DNA of 64,000 nucleotides from positions 62,001 to 126,000 of the forward strand of contig NZ_VOUX01000004.1 in the NCBI RefSeq assembly GCF_008011855.1, given 5' to 3'. Below, in pieces: positions 1 through 8,875 of the stretch. The notes beneath the pieces were generated by a model. It did no database searches. It had not been told where the DNA came from and was given only the letters and a program-made list of their open reading frames with translations. A program made the position numbers and the translations under genes. Every line of letters begins with the position of its first letter. Within the stretch, counting starts at the first letter, position 1. The DNA is from Serratia bockelmannii. Lineage in GTDB: Bacteria; Pseudomonadota; Gammaproteobacteria; Enterobacterales; Enterobacteriaceae.

Positions 1-1464
1 CGTCCATTCGGTCCAGATCAGCGCCTGATCCAGATCGCCGCCCGCCAGCGCCAGCATCGACTTCAGCTCGCCCACGCGCAGGGTATGCCAGGCATTGTCT
101 TTGCCGCTGGCAATGCCCAGCAGTTCGCGTACGCGGGTGAAGTCGTCCAGCCCTTCGTCGTCCAACTGCTCGATCAGCGCCAGGTACTCTTCCGGCTCCC
201 ACTCGCTGCCCGGCAGCGCCAGCAGCGTATCGCGCAGGTGCGCGCCCATGCTGTTGTTGGCCAGCAGCAGGTCTTCTGCCGGGTAGATATCGGACATGCC
301 CGGCACGATGATGCGGCAAGCGTAGACGCCCAGGTGCTCGTAGTCGGCGATGTACACTTCCGCGTCTTCTTTGTCGAAGATGCTCATCAGGGTGGCGAAC
401 TCTTCCTGCGTGCTGCCGCTGAAGCTCCAGTCAACGAACGGATAGTCCGCATCCTGCTTGAACAGATCCCAGGAGATCAGGCCGCTGGAGTCGATGAAGT
501 GCGTTTCCAGGTTGGTGTGTTCCGCCACTTCTTCGTCATCGAAGGTCGGTGCGGTGAACACGTCGAGATCTTTCAGGCTGCGGCCCTGCAGCAGCTCGGT
601 TACCGTGCGCTCCAGCGCCACGCCGAAGTCCGGGTGCGCGCCGAACGAGGCGAAGCAGGTGCCGTTGGTCGGGTTGAACAGCACCACGCAGATTACCGGG
701 TAGTTGCCGCCCAGCGAGGCATCATAGGAGAGGATCGGGAAACCTTCCTCTTCCAGTTTGGCGATGGCTTCCACCACGCCCGGATAGCGATTCAGCACTT
801 CGTCCGGGATCGCCGGCAGGCTGATGGATTCGGCGATGATGCGGTTTTTCACATAGCGCTCGAACACTTCCGACAGGCCCTGCACCCGCGCTTCGTTGGC
901 GGTGTTGCCGGCGGACATGCCGTTGGAAACATACAGGTTGCCGATGATATTCATCGGGATGTACACGGTTTGCTGGTCGGACTGACGGGTAAACGGCAGC
1001 GCACACACGCCGCGATCGGCGTTACCGGATTGCAGATCGACAAGATCGCTGGCGCTCAGCTCTTGCTGCGGATCGTAGAAGGCGTGCAGACGCTCGTCGA
1101 GGATGCCGGCCGGTAGCGTATCGTCCGCCGGGATCGGGAACCATTTCTCATTCGGGTAGTGCACGAAGTCGCCTTCGGCGATCTGCCGGCCCAGATAGAA
1201 ATCGGCGAAGAAGTAGTTGGTGGACAGGCGCTCGAAATATTCACCCAGCGCGGAGGCCAGCGCGGCTTTTTTGCTGGCGCCTTTGCCGTTGGTGAAGCAC
1301 AGCGGGCAATCGCGATCGCGAATGTGCACCGACCACACGTGCGGCACTGGATTCAGCCAGGAGGCTTCTTCGATGTTGAAACCGAGGTCGCTCAGTTTCT
1401 GCTGGAAACGGGCGATGGAGTCTTCCAGAGCGGCGTCTTTACCGGGGATAAAAGTTTGCGTCAT
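1..1464 (-). CDS. ycaO: YcaO, RimO-associated ATP-dependent factor (C-terminus off window)
   Basis: The reverse strand reads open from the ATG at 1464 to the left edge, 488 codons in frame. E. coli YcaO has about 586 residues, so roughly the last 100 are missing. The N-terminus MTQTFIPGKDAALED and the segments GKGASKKAALASALGEYFER and SEVFERYVKNRIIAES carry the Glu-rich ATP/Mg-binding signature of the YcaO fold. In E. coli the protein supports beta-methylthiolation of ribosomal protein S12 by RimO. YcaO enzymes elsewhere use ATP to activate backbone amides, but no peptide substrate gene is visible here. It is divergent from ansB. E. coli has ycaP, not ansB, in this neighbourhood. Confidence 0.95.
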   Translation of the reverse strand, partial: MTQTFIPGKDAALEDSIARFQQKLSDLGFNIEEASWLNPVPHVWSVHIRDRDCPLCFTNGKGASKKAALASALGEYFERLSTNYFFADFYLGRQIAEGDFVHYPNEKWFPIPADDTLPAGILDERLHAFYDPQQELSASDLVDLQSGNADRGVCALPFTRQSDQQTVYIPMNIIGNLYVSNGMSAGNTANEARVQGLSEVFERYVKNRIIAESISLPAIPDEVLNRYPGVVEAIAKLEEEGFPILSYDASLGGNYPVICVVLFNPTNGTCFASFGAHPDFGVALERTVTELLQGRSLKDLDVFTAPTFDDEEVAEHTNLETHFIDSSGLISWDLFKQDADYPFVDWSFSGSTQEEFATLMSIFDKEDAEVYIADYEHLGVYACRIIVPGMSDIYPAEDLLLANNSMGAHLRDTLLALPGSEWEPEEYLALIEQLDDEGLDDFTRVRELLGIASGKDNAWHTLRVGELKSMLALAGGDLDQALIWTEWT

Positions 1465-1612
1465 TGTCTTCACTTTTTGCGCGTACTAAAAACGCGCAAT
1501 GATACGGGGTTTTACGCTGGAGCTCCACGTATTCCTAAAGCGGTGGCAAAGTCACAGTTTTTTTAAGGATAAAGGCCATAATTCAGCGAGTTATCTGTCA
1601 CGGAGAAATCTA

Positions 1613-2659
1613 ATGAAATCAGTGAAACTCAGCGTGTTAACCCTCTTGTTGACCGGCGTCAGCGCCTCGGCGCTGGCGCTGCCCAACATCACCCTGCTGG
1701 CGACAGGCGGCACCATCGCCGGTGGCGGCGATTCGGCGACGAAATCTAACTATACCGCGGGCAAGCTGGGTGTCGAGGCGCTGGTCGATGCGGTGCCGGC
1801 GCTGAAAGATATCGCCAACGTGCAGGGGGAGCAGGTGGTGAACATCGGCTCGCAGGACATGAACGATCAGGTCTGGCTGACGCTGGTGAAGAAAATTGAC
1901 GCCGACTGCGGCAAAACCGACGGCTTCGTCATCACCCACGGCACCGATACGCTGGAAGAGACGGCCTATTTCCTCGATCTGACGGTGAAGTGCGACAAGC
2001 CGGTGGTGCTTGTCGGGGCGATGCGGCCGGCGACGGCGATGAGCGCCGATGGCCCGTTCAACCTGTATAATGCGGTGGTGACGGCGGCAGATCCGCAATC
2101 GGCCAACCGCGGGGTGCTGGTGGCGATGAACGACACCGTGCTGGACGCGCGCGACGTCACCAAGACCAATACCACCGCCGTGCAGACCTTCCAGTCGCCG
2201 AACTTTGGCCCGCTCGGGTATATCCACAACGGCAAGGTCGATTACCAGCGCTCACCGCAGCGCAAGCATACCCGTGATACGCCGTTCGACGTCAGCAAGC
2301 TGAACGAACTGCCGAAGGTCGGCATCGTCTACAACTACGCCAACGCCTCCGATGCGCCGGTCAAGGCGCTGATCGCCGAAGGGTATCAGGGCATCGTCAG
2401 CGCCGGGGTCGGCAACGGCAACCTGTATAAAACGGTGTTCGACACACTGGCGACGGCGGCACACAACGGCGTGGCGGTGGTGCGTTCTTCGCGCGTACCG
2501 ACCGGCGCCACTACCGAAGATGCGGAAGTGGACGACGCCAAGTACGGCTTCGTGGCCGCCGGCACGCTGAATCCGCAAAAAGCGCGCATTTTGCTGCAGC
2601 TCGCGCTGACGCAAGCCAAAGACGCGAAGCAAATCCAGCAGATGTTCAATCAGTACTGA
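1613..2659 (+). CDS. ansB: L-asparaginase II, periplasmic
   Basis: A 348-residue protein, the same length as E. coli AnsB. It hydrolyses asparagine to aspartate and ammonia in the periplasm. The start chosen is the ATG at 1613, preceded by GGAG at 1602-1605. It opens a typical signal peptide, MKSVKLSVLTLLLTGVSASA, ending near Ala22. A longer open frame from 1499 would destroy the signal peptide. The catalytic elements are visible: LLATGGTIAGGG with the nucleophilic Thr, ITHGTDTLEET with the second Thr-Asp pair, and the Lys in VGAMRPATAMSADGP. Two Cys (DADCGKTD and TVKCDKP) match the known disulfide. In E. coli ansB lies elsewhere, so this location is lineage-specific. A 7-bp stem-loop follows the stop. 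Confidence 0.95.
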   Translation: MKSVKLSVLTLLLTGVSASALALPNITLLATGGTIAGGGDSATKSNYTAGKLGVEALVDAVPALKDIANVQGEQVVNIGSQDMNDQVWLTLVKKIDADCGKTDGFVITHGTDTLEETAYFLDLTVKCDKPVVLVGAMRPATAMSADGPFNLYNAVVTAADPQSANRGVLVAMNDTVLDARDVTKTNTTAVQTFQSPNFGPLGYIHNGKVDYQRSPQRKHTRDTPFDVSKLNELPKVGIVYNYANASDAPVKALIAEGYQGIVSAGVGNGNLYKTVFDTLATAAHNGVAVVRSSRVPTGATTEDAEVDDAKYGFVAAGTLNPQKARILLQLALTQAKDAKQIQQMFNQY

Positions 2660-2961
2660 TCGTTTTCTCTCCTGCGGGGGCCGACCGGGTTCCCGCAGCC
2701 ATCTCGGCTGAATACAGCATAAAGCACCGCGTTAACCCGCTGAATTTCCCCATGTCGCAGGGTTTTATCGTCCAAACAATCGCGATGGCCGCAGAGCCTG
2801 TCATCACCCGGCGCGACCGTTTGCCGCCGGCGGGCGAATAAGCGTTGCAGCCATGGGGCGTGAGTGATAAAACCGATGGGTTGGTTAACGCGAGCGTTAA
2901 CTTCGGGCATCTTTTCGACAGGTCGCTTTTCTGCGGCGAACAGTGAATGTGGTGAGGGGAA
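2660..2961. other. ansB-serC intergenic region
   Basis: About 300 bases without a credible gene. A stem CTGCGGG/CCCGCAG (2672-2678 with 2692-2698) lies just after ansB and lacks a T-run, so it is at best a weak or Rho-assisted end. The serC promoter must lie in the remainder. I could not pick convincing -35/-10 boxes. The serC ribosome site is GAGGGG at 2954-2959. Confidence 0.5.
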
Positions 2962-4047
2962 ATGACTCAGGTTTATAATTTTAGCTCTGGCCCGGCGATG
3001 CTGCCGGTGGAAGTGTTGCGTCGTGCGGAACAGGAACTGTGCAACTGGCACGGCCTGGGCACGTCAGTGATGGAGATCAGTCACCGCAGCAAAGAATTCA
3101 TCGCCGTTGCCGAGCAGGCGGAACAGGATCTGCGCGATCTGCTGAAAGTCCCCTCCAACTATAAGGTGCTGTTTTGCCACGGCGGCGCCCGCGCACAATT
3201 TGCCGCGCTGCCGCTGAACCTGCTGGGCGACAAGGCCTCCGCCGACTATATCGACGGCGGCTATTGGGCGCACAGCGCCATCAAGGAAGCGGAAAAGTAT
3301 TGCACCCCGAACGTCATCGACGTGAAAACCCGCATCGACGGCCTGAGCGGCATCAAGCCGATGAAAGAGTGGCAACTCAGCGCCGACGCGGCTTATGTGC
3401 ACTATTGCCCGAATGAGACCATCGACGGCGTGGCCATCGATGAAACGCCGGACTTCGGCGACAAAGTGGTGATCGGCGATTACTCCTCGACCATCCTGTC
3501 CCGCCCGCTCGACGTCAGCCGCTTCGGCGTGATTTACGCCGGCGCGCAGAAAAATATCGGCCCGGCCGGCCTGACGCTGGTGATCGTGCGTGACGATCTG
3601 CTGGGCAAGGCGCGCAAAGAAGTGCCGTCGATCCTCGACTACACCGTGCTGGCCGAGAACGATTCGATGTTCAACACCCCGCCGACCTTCGCCTGGTACC
3701 TGTCCGGGCTGGTGTTCAAATGGCTGAAAGAGCAGGGCGGCCTGGTGGAGATGCAAAAACGCAATCAGGCCAAGGCCGAGCTGCTGTACGCGACCATCGA
3801 TAAATCCGACTTCTACCGCAGCCAGGTGGCCATCGCCAACCGCTCGTGGATGAACGTGCCGTTCCAACTGGCCGATGCGGCGCTGGACAAAGTGTTCCTC
3901 AGCGAAGCCGAGGCCATCGGCCTGCAGGCGCTGAAAGGCCACCGGGTAGTTGGCGGCATGCGCGCTTCTATTTACAATGCGATGCCGCTGGCCGGCGTGC
4001 AGGCGCTGACCGACTTCATGGCCGACTTCGAACGTCGTCACGGTTGA
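2962..4047 (+). CDS. serC: Phosphoserine aminotransferase
   Basis: 361 residues, class-V aminotransferase. It converts 3-phosphohydroxypyruvate to phosphoserine (serine synthesis) and acts in the parallel step of pyridoxal-phosphate synthesis. It uses PLP. The PLP lysine is Lys197 in [12 protein letters not shown]. The N-terminus [19 protein letters not shown] is typical of the family, and [10 protein letters not shown] and the early HGGARAQF segment bind cofactor and substrate. GAGGGG precedes the ATG. It is followed by aroA after 114 bases that hold two strong hairpins, the usual serC-aroA operon arrangement. Confidence 0.97.
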   Translation: MTQVYNFSSGPAMLPVEVLRRAEQELCNWHGLGTSVMEISHRSKEFIAVAEQAEQDLRDLLKVPSNYKVLFCHGGARAQFAALPLNLLGDKASADYIDGGYWAHSAIKEAEKYCTPNVIDVKTRIDGLSGIKPMKEWQLSADAAYVHYCPNETIDGVAIDETPDFGDKVVIGDYSSTILSRPLDVSRFGVIYAGAQKNIGPAGLTLVIVRDDLLGKARKEVPSILDYTVLAENDSMFNTPPTFAWYLSGLVFKWLKEQGGLVEMQKRNQAKAELLYATIDKSDFYRSQVAIANRSWMNVPFQLADAALDKVFLSEAEAIGLQALKGHRVVGGMRASIYNAMPLAGVQALTDFMADFERRHG

Positions 4048-4053
4048 TTCCGT

Positions 4054-4136
4054 CAGCCCGCCAGGCGCGGGCTGGCTCAGGCTGTTGTCCTTTTGCATTA
4101 AAGCGGCTCCGGCATTATTCCGGAGCCGTTTCGTTT
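4054..4136 (+). terminator. Two hairpins between serC and aroA, probable partial terminator
   Basis: The first hairpin is CAGCCCGC/GCGGGCTG at 4054-4061 and 4067-4074. The second is a perfect 9-bp stem CGGCTCCGG/CCGGAGCCG at 4104-4112 and 4120-4128, followed by TTTCGTTT. The second looks intrinsic but sits inside an operon. An intervening terminator that lowers aroA relative to serC is described for enteric serC-aroA operons, as I recall it. Its strength here is inferred. Confidence 0.6.
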
Positions 4137-4161
4137 ATCAGAATTGGAGAGTTTTGTTCAC

Positions 4162-5448
4162 ATGGTGGATTCCCTGACGTTACAACCGGTCGCCCTGGTC
4201 AATGGCACCGTCAACTTACCCGGCTCGAAGAGCGTTTCTAACCGCGCTCTGCTGCTGGCGGCGCTGGCGAAAGGCACGACCCGGCTGACTAACCTGCTGG
4301 ACAGCGACGACGTGCGTCATATGCTGAACGCGTTGCAGGCGTTGGGTGTAAACTATCAACTTTCCGCCGATCGCACCGTGTGCGAAGTGACCGGCGTGGC
4401 CGGGCCGCTGGTGGCCGGCCAGCCGCTGGAACTGTTCCTCGGCAACGCCGGTACGGCGATGCGCCCATTGGCGGCGGCGCTGTGCCTCGGCGAAGGCGAC
4501 GTGGTGTTGACCGGTGAACCGCGCATGAAAGAGCGCCCGATCGGCCATCTGGTGGACGCGTTGCGCCAGGGCGGGGCGCAGATTGATTATCTCGAGCAGA
4601 CCGATTACCCGCCGATTCGCCTGCGCGGCGGCTTCCTGGGCGGCGACGTCACCGTTGACGGCAGCGTCTCCAGCCAGTTCCTGACCGCGTTGCTGATGAC
4701 CGCGCCGCTGGCGCCGCAGGATACGCAGATCCACATCAAGGGCGAGTTGGTTTCCAAGCCGTACATCGACATCACGCTGCATCTGATGCGTACCTTCGGC
4801 GTATCGGTGAGCCACGACAACTACCGGGTGTTCCATATCCAGGGGCGCCAGACGTATATCGCGCCGGGCGATTATCTGGTTGAGGGCGACGCTTCTTCCG
4901 CCTCCTACTTCCTGGCGGCGGCGGCGATCAAAGGCGGCACCGTGCGCGTGACCGGCATCGGCCGCAAAAGCGTGCAGGGCGACACCAAGTTCGCCGATGT
5001 TCTGGAGAAAATGGGCGCGCGCATCACCTGGGGCGACGATTTCATCGAGTGCAGCCGCGGTGAACTGCACGGCATCGACATGGACATGAACCACATTCCG
5101 GACGCGGCGATGACTATCGCCACCGCGGCGTTGTTCGCCGAGGGGCCGACCACCATCCGCAATATCTACAACTGGCGGGTGAAGGAGACCGACCGTCTGG
5201 CGGCGATGGCCACCGAGCTGCGTAAAGTGGGGGCGGAAGTGGACGAGGGCGAAGACTACATTCACGTCGTGCCGCCGGCCAAACTGCAGTTTGCCGAGAT
5301 CGGTACCTACAACGATCACCGCATGGCGATGTGCTTCTCGCTGGTGGCGCTGTCGGATACCCCGGTCACCATTCTCGATCCGAAATGCACCGCGAAAACC
5401 TTCCCGGATTATTTCGAGCAGTTGGCGCGCATCAGCCAGCCGGCGTAG
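4162..5448 (+). CDS. aroA: EPSP synthase (3-phosphoshikimate 1-carboxyvinyltransferase)
   Basis: 428 residues. It transfers the enolpyruvyl group of phosphoenolpyruvate to shikimate-3-phosphate in the chorismate pathway. The start chosen is ATG 4162, with TTGGAGA 12 bases upstream. An in-frame TTG at 4144 overlaps that ribosome site and is rejected. Visible family features are [17 protein letters not shown] (shikimate-3-phosphate lysine), [19 protein letters not shown] (PEP-binding LGNAGTA loop), [11 protein letters not shown], and the C-terminal [16 protein letters not shown]. The glyphosate-contact Gly and Pro of the [10 protein letters not shown] loop are unaltered, which suggests a normal class I, herbicide-sensitive enzyme. 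An intrinsic terminator follows. Confidence 0.97.
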   Translation: MVDSLTLQPVALVNGTVNLPGSKSVSNRALLLAALAKGTTRLTNLLDSDDVRHMLNALQALGVNYQLSADRTVCEVTGVAGPLVAGQPLELFLGNAGTAMRPLAAALCLGEGDVVLTGEPRMKERPIGHLVDALRQGGAQIDYLEQTDYPPIRLRGGFLGGDVTVDGSVSSQFLTALLMTAPLAPQDTQIHIKGELVSKPYIDITLHLMRTFGVSVSHDNYRVFHIQGRQTYIAPGDYLVEGDASSASYFLAAAAIKGGTVRVTGIGRKSVQGDTKFADVLEKMGARITWGDDFIECSRGELHGIDMDMNHIPDAAMTIATAALFAEGPTTIRNIYNWRVKETDRLAAMATELRKVGAEVDEGEDYIHVVPPAKLQFAEIGTYNDHRMAMCFSLVALSDTPVTILDPKCTAKTFPDYFEQLARISQPA

Positions 5449-5471
5449 TAACCCGTCAAATCGTTTATTTT

Positions 5472-5501
5472 AAGGCCCCTTTGTGGGCCTTTATCGTTTT
5501 T
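5472..5501 (+). terminator. Intrinsic terminator after aroA
   Basis: Stem AAGGCCC/GGGCCTT (5472-5478, 5485-5491) followed by ATCGTTTTT. It closes the serC-aroA operon before cmk. E. coli has ycaL in this gap, absent here. Confidence 0.8.
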
Positions 5502-5710
5502 AACCTTCGGCGACCGGCGTTTCTTCTATACTTTTTCGCGGTTGTGCGCTTATTTTCAACAACCGGACAGTTCCAGGGTAACAGATTGCCGTAGGGCAGC
5601 GTATAATACGCCACCGTATTTGCCCCTGATTGGGCAGGTGGCAGAGCGCACGGGCTTCGAGTCGAAGCGCGCCGTGTCTCTGTGAGGTTTTCTACCTGAA
5701 GGAGAGAGAA

Positions 5711-6400
5711 ATGACGGCTACAGCCCCGGTGATAACCGTTGATGGACCAAGTGGCGCAGGTAAAGGCACGCTGTGTAAAGCGTTGGCCGAGTCCCTTGGT
5801 TGGCATTTGCTGGATTCCGGCGCGATCTATCGCGTGCTGGCGCTGGCGGCGTTGCATCATCAGGTGGATATCACTTCTGAGGAAGCGCTGGTTCCGCTGG
5901 CCGCACATCTCGATGTTCGCTTCGTTGCCCAGGACGGCAAGCTGCAGGTGATTTTGGAAGGTGAGGATGTCAGCAATGAGATCCGCACCGAAACCGTCGG
6001 CAACACCGCGTCGCAAGCGGCGGCGTTTCCTCGCGTGCGCGAGGCGTTGCTGCGCCGCCAGCGCGCATTCCGCGAAGCGCCCGGCCTGATTGCCGACGGT
6101 CGCGACATGGGCACGGTGGTGTTCCCGGACGCGCCGGTCAAGATTTTCCTCGACGCCAGCTCGGAGGAGCGCGCACACCGCCGCATGCTGCAGTTGCAGG
6201 AGAAGGGCTTTAATGTTAACTTTGAACGTCTTTTAGCCGAGATAAAGGAGCGGGACGACCGTGACCGTAATCGGCCTATCGCGCCTCTGGTGCCTGCTTC
6301 TGACGCCCTCGTGCTGGATTCTACCAGCATGTCGATCGAAGAAGTGATCCAGCAGGCGTTGACGTATGCACAGAAAGTGTTGGCGTTGCCGCAGCAATAA
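5711..6400 (+). CDS. cmk: Cytidylate kinase
   Basis: 229 residues. It phosphorylates CMP and dCMP with ATP, salvaging nucleotides released by RNA decay. The P-loop is GPSGAGKGT at about residues 12-20. [11 protein letters not shown] binds the nucleotide base, and the [22 protein letters not shown] and [13 protein letters not shown] segments carry the lid arginines. The start is ATG 5711, preceded by AAGGAGAGAG. An open frame from 5630 is not supported by a ribosome site. The gene order cmk-rpsA-ihfB is conserved in enterics. A 7-bp palindrome, GCTTCGA/TCGAAGC, lies at 5654-5668 upstream, with no known role. Confidence 0.97.
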   Translation: MTATAPVITVDGPSGAGKGTLCKALAESLGWHLLDSGAIYRVLALAALHHQVDITSEEALVPLAAHLDVRFVAQDGKLQVILEGEDVSNEIRTETVGNTASQAAAFPRVREALLRRQRAFREAPGLIADGRDMGTVVFPDAPVKIFLDASSEERAHRRMLQLQEKGFNVNFERLLAEIKERDDRDRNRPIAPLVPASDALVLDSTSMSIEEVIQQALTYAQKVLALPQQ

Positions 6401-6584
6401 GCGCGGCGGCGCTATTGGCTTTTTGTCATATTTGTCATAGCGGTATCGCAATATATCGGGTAAAATTTTACCCCTGTAACCTTAAACCCTGTCGGCATGG
6501 AGCCAATGGCGGGGTATGTGAAACAACCCCATTCGGCGGGACGCTAAATGGACGTTAAACTAAAGAACCCTGAAGATTAACAAC
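6401..6584 (+). promoter_or_regulatory. rpsA promoter and structured leader
   Basis: 184 bases of non-coding sequence before rpsA. They hold a perfect 16-bp palindrome GGGTAAAATTTTACCC at 6458-6473 and a second region with CGGGGT...CCCATT complementarity nearer the ATG. No strong Shine-Dalgarno sequence precedes the rpsA ATG. This agrees with the known E. coli case, where S1 is translated from a folded leader without a good Shine-Dalgarno sequence and represses its own mRNA. The exact fold here is inference. Confidence 0.55.
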
Positions 6585-8258
6585 ATGACTGAATCTTTCG
6601 CTCAACTCTTTGAAGAATCCTTAAAAGAAATCGAAACCCGCCCGGGTTCCATCGTTCGTGGCGTCGTTGTTGCTATTGACAAAGATATCGTACTGGTTGA
6701 CGCCGGTCTGAAATCTGAGTCTGCCATCCCGGCTGAGCAATTCAAAAACGCCCAGGGCGAGCTGGAAATCCAGGTTGGTGACGAAGTTGACGTTGCTCTG
6801 GATGCTGTTGAAGACGGCTTCGGTGAAACCCTGCTGTCCCGTGAGAAAGCTAAGCGTCACGAAGCTTGGATCACGCTGGAAAAAGCCTACGAAGAAGCTG
6901 AGACTGTAACCGGTGTTATCAACGGCAAAGTGAAGGGTGGCTTCACCGTCGAGCTGAACGGCATCCGCGCGTTCCTGCCAGGTTCCCTGGTTGACGTGCG
7001 TCCGGTACGTGACACTCTGCACCTGGAAGGCAAAGAGCTTGAGTTCAAAGTCATCAAGCTGGATCAGAAGCGCAACAACGTTGTCGTTTCTCGCCGTGCG
7101 GTTATCGAATCCGAGAACAGCGCTGAGCGCGATCAACTGCTGGAAAACCTGCAGGAAGGCATGGAAGTCAAAGGTATCGTTAAGAACCTCACTGACTACG
7201 GTGCATTCGTTGATCTGGGCGGCGTAGACGGCCTGCTGCACATCACTGACATGGCTTGGAAACGCGTTAAGCACCCAAGCGAAATCGTCAACGTTGGCGA
7301 TGAAATCACTGTTAAAGTGCTGAAGTTCGACCGCGAGCGTACTCGTGTCTCCCTGGGCCTGAAACAGCTGGGCGAAGATCCATGGGTTGCTATCGCGAAA
7401 CGTTACCCAGAAGGCACCAAGCTGACTGGTCGTGTAACCAACCTGACTGATTACGGCTGCTTCGTAGAAATCGAAGAAGGCGTTGAAGGTCTGGTACACG
7501 TTTCTGAAATGGATTGGACCAACAAAAACATCCATCCGTCCAAAGTTGTTAACGTGGGCGACGTAGTGGAAGTGATGGTTCTGGACATCGATGAAGAACG
7601 TCGTCGTATCTCCCTGGGCCTGAAGCAGTGCAAATCCAACCCATGGCAGCAGTTCGCAGAGACCCACAACAAGGGCGACCGCGTTGAAGGTAAAATCAAG
7701 TCTATCACTGACTTCGGTATCTTCATCGGCCTGGACGGCGGCATCGACGGCCTGGTTCACCTGTCTGACATCTCCTGGAACGTTGCAGGCGAAGAAGCAG
7801 TACGTGAATACAAGAAAGGCGACGAAATCGCTGCGGTTGTTCTGCAAGTTGACGCAGAGCGCGAGCGTATCTCCCTGGGCGTGAAGCAGCTGGCTGAAGA
7901 CCCGTTCAATAACTACCTGTCTATGAACAAGAAAGGTGCTATTGTTACTGGTAAAGTCACTGCAGTTGACGCCAAAGGTGCTACAGTTGAATTGGCAGGC
8001 GGCGTAGAAGGTTACCTGCGTGCATCTGAAGCCTCTCGCGACCGCATTGAAGATGCAACTCTGGTTCTGAACGTAGGTGACGAAGTTGAAGCTAAATTCA
8101 CCGGCGTTGACCGTAAGAACCGCGTTGTAAGCCTGTCCGTACGTGCTAAGGACGAAGCTGACGAGAAAGACGCCATCGCAACTGTTAACAACAAACAGGA
8201 AGAAGGCAACTTCTCTAACGCAATGGCTGAAGCTTTCAAAGCGGCTAAAGGCGAGTAA
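6585..8258 (+). CDS. rpsA: 30S ribosomal protein S1
   Basis: 557 residues, the standard length. S1 binds and unfolds mRNA on the small subunit and is needed for translation of most structured or leader-poor mRNAs. Six S1 (OB-fold) repeats can be followed: two divergent N-terminal ones that dock on the ribosome, then four close copies marked by the recurring GxFVxLGGVDGLxHxxDMAWKR-type pattern and by RxRxSLGLKQL endings near residues 258, 345, 432 and 518. Codon use is strongly biased toward highly expressed codons (AAC, CGT, GGT, CTG), unlike the neighbours. The start [22 protein letters not shown] matches E. coli S1. Confidence 0.98.
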   Translation: MTESFAQLFEESLKEIETRPGSIVRGVVVAIDKDIVLVDAGLKSESAIPAEQFKNAQGELEIQVGDEVDVALDAVEDGFGETLLSREKAKRHEAWITLEKAYEEAETVTGVINGKVKGGFTVELNGIRAFLPGSLVDVRPVRDTLHLEGKELEFKVIKLDQKRNNVVVSRRAVIESENSAERDQLLENLQEGMEVKGIVKNLTDYGAFVDLGGVDGLLHITDMAWKRVKHPSEIVNVGDEITVKVLKFDRERTRVSLGLKQLGEDPWVAIAKRYPEGTKLTGRVTNLTDYGCFVEIEEGVEGLVHVSEMDWTNKNIHPSKVVNVGDVVEVMVLDIDEERRRISLGLKQCKSNPWQQFAETHNKGDRVEGKIKSITDFGIFIGLDGGIDGLVHLSDISWNVAGEEAVREYKKGDEIAAVVLQVDAERERISLGVKQLAEDPFNNYLSMNKKGAIVTGKVTAVDAKGATVELAGGVEGYLRASEASRDRIEDATLVLNVGDEVEAKFTGVDRKNRVVSLSVRAKDEADEKDAIATVNNKQEEGNFSNAMAEAFKAAKGE

Positions 8259-8320
8259 TGACGGGGGGCGGTTTCTGACCGCCCCGATACGGTAGTTTAG
8301 CTGCAAAGCTTGGAGGTACT

Positions 8321-8605
8321 ATGACCAAGTCTGAACTTATTGAAAGACTTGCTGGCCAGCAATCTCATATTCCGGCGAAGGCCGTTGAGGATGCAGTGAA
8401 AGAGATGCTTGAGCACATGGCCGCTACGCTGGCCGAGGGCGAACGCATTGAGATCCGCGGATTCGGCAGTTTTTCTCTTCACTACCGTGCCCCGCGTGTA
8501 GGTCGCAACCCGAAAACCGGTGACAAAGTTGAGCTGGACGGCAAGTACGTTCCTCACTTCAAACCAGGTAAAGAGTTGCGTGACCGCGCCAATATCTATG
8601 GCTAG
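8321..8605 (+). CDS. ihfB: Integration host factor, beta subunit
   Basis: 94 residues of the HU/IHF family. It pairs with IhfA to bend DNA sharply at specific sites in recombination, replication and transcription. [30 protein letters not shown] forms the dimer helices. [28 protein letters not shown] contains the beta arm with the intercalating Pro in the RNPKTG turn. GGAGGT at 8312-8317 precedes the ATG. It sits 62 bases after rpsA, as in E. coli, and ends at a strong terminator. Confidence 0.97.
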   Translation: MTKSELIERLAGQQSHIPAKAVEDAVKEMLEHMAATLAEGERIEIRGFGSFSLHYRAPRVGRNPKTGDKVELDGKYVPHFKPGKELRDRANIYG

Positions 8606-8646
8606 TCGCTGACTGCTCATAGCGTTGTTGCTTGAAAAGAATATAA

Positions 8647-8675
8647 AACGGTGCCTTTAAGGCGCCGTTTTTTTT
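8647..8675 (+). terminator. Intrinsic terminator after ihfB
   Basis: Stem AACGGTGCC/GGCGCCGTT (8647-8655, 8661-8669) with loop TTTAA, followed by eight T. Confidence 0.9.
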
Positions 8676-8875
8676 CGCCTGCGGTTCTCCCTGCTCCGCT
8701 TAGGAATTGCGCACCGCGCCGCATTTACGATGTGGCTCCTGCATAGATCTCTCTTATCCTGCCATGTTCACCGCATCTTCATTAAAGCCCGCTGGCGGTG
8801 ACATGTCGGCTGAATGATCCTGCTTGCTTGCCATGACGCGCTTTTGCTCATGGCGGAGCCGATGGGAGAAGAGCG

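Noticed and set aside
5654-5668. GCTTCGA/TCGAAGC palindrome before cmk, tRNA-like at first glance
   Set aside because: No cloverleaf can be folded around it and no tRNA ends are seen.
6621-8306. 561-codon open frame antisense to rpsA
   Set aside because: It mirrors the S1 repeats and strong codon bias of rpsA. No ribosome site, no recognisable domain.
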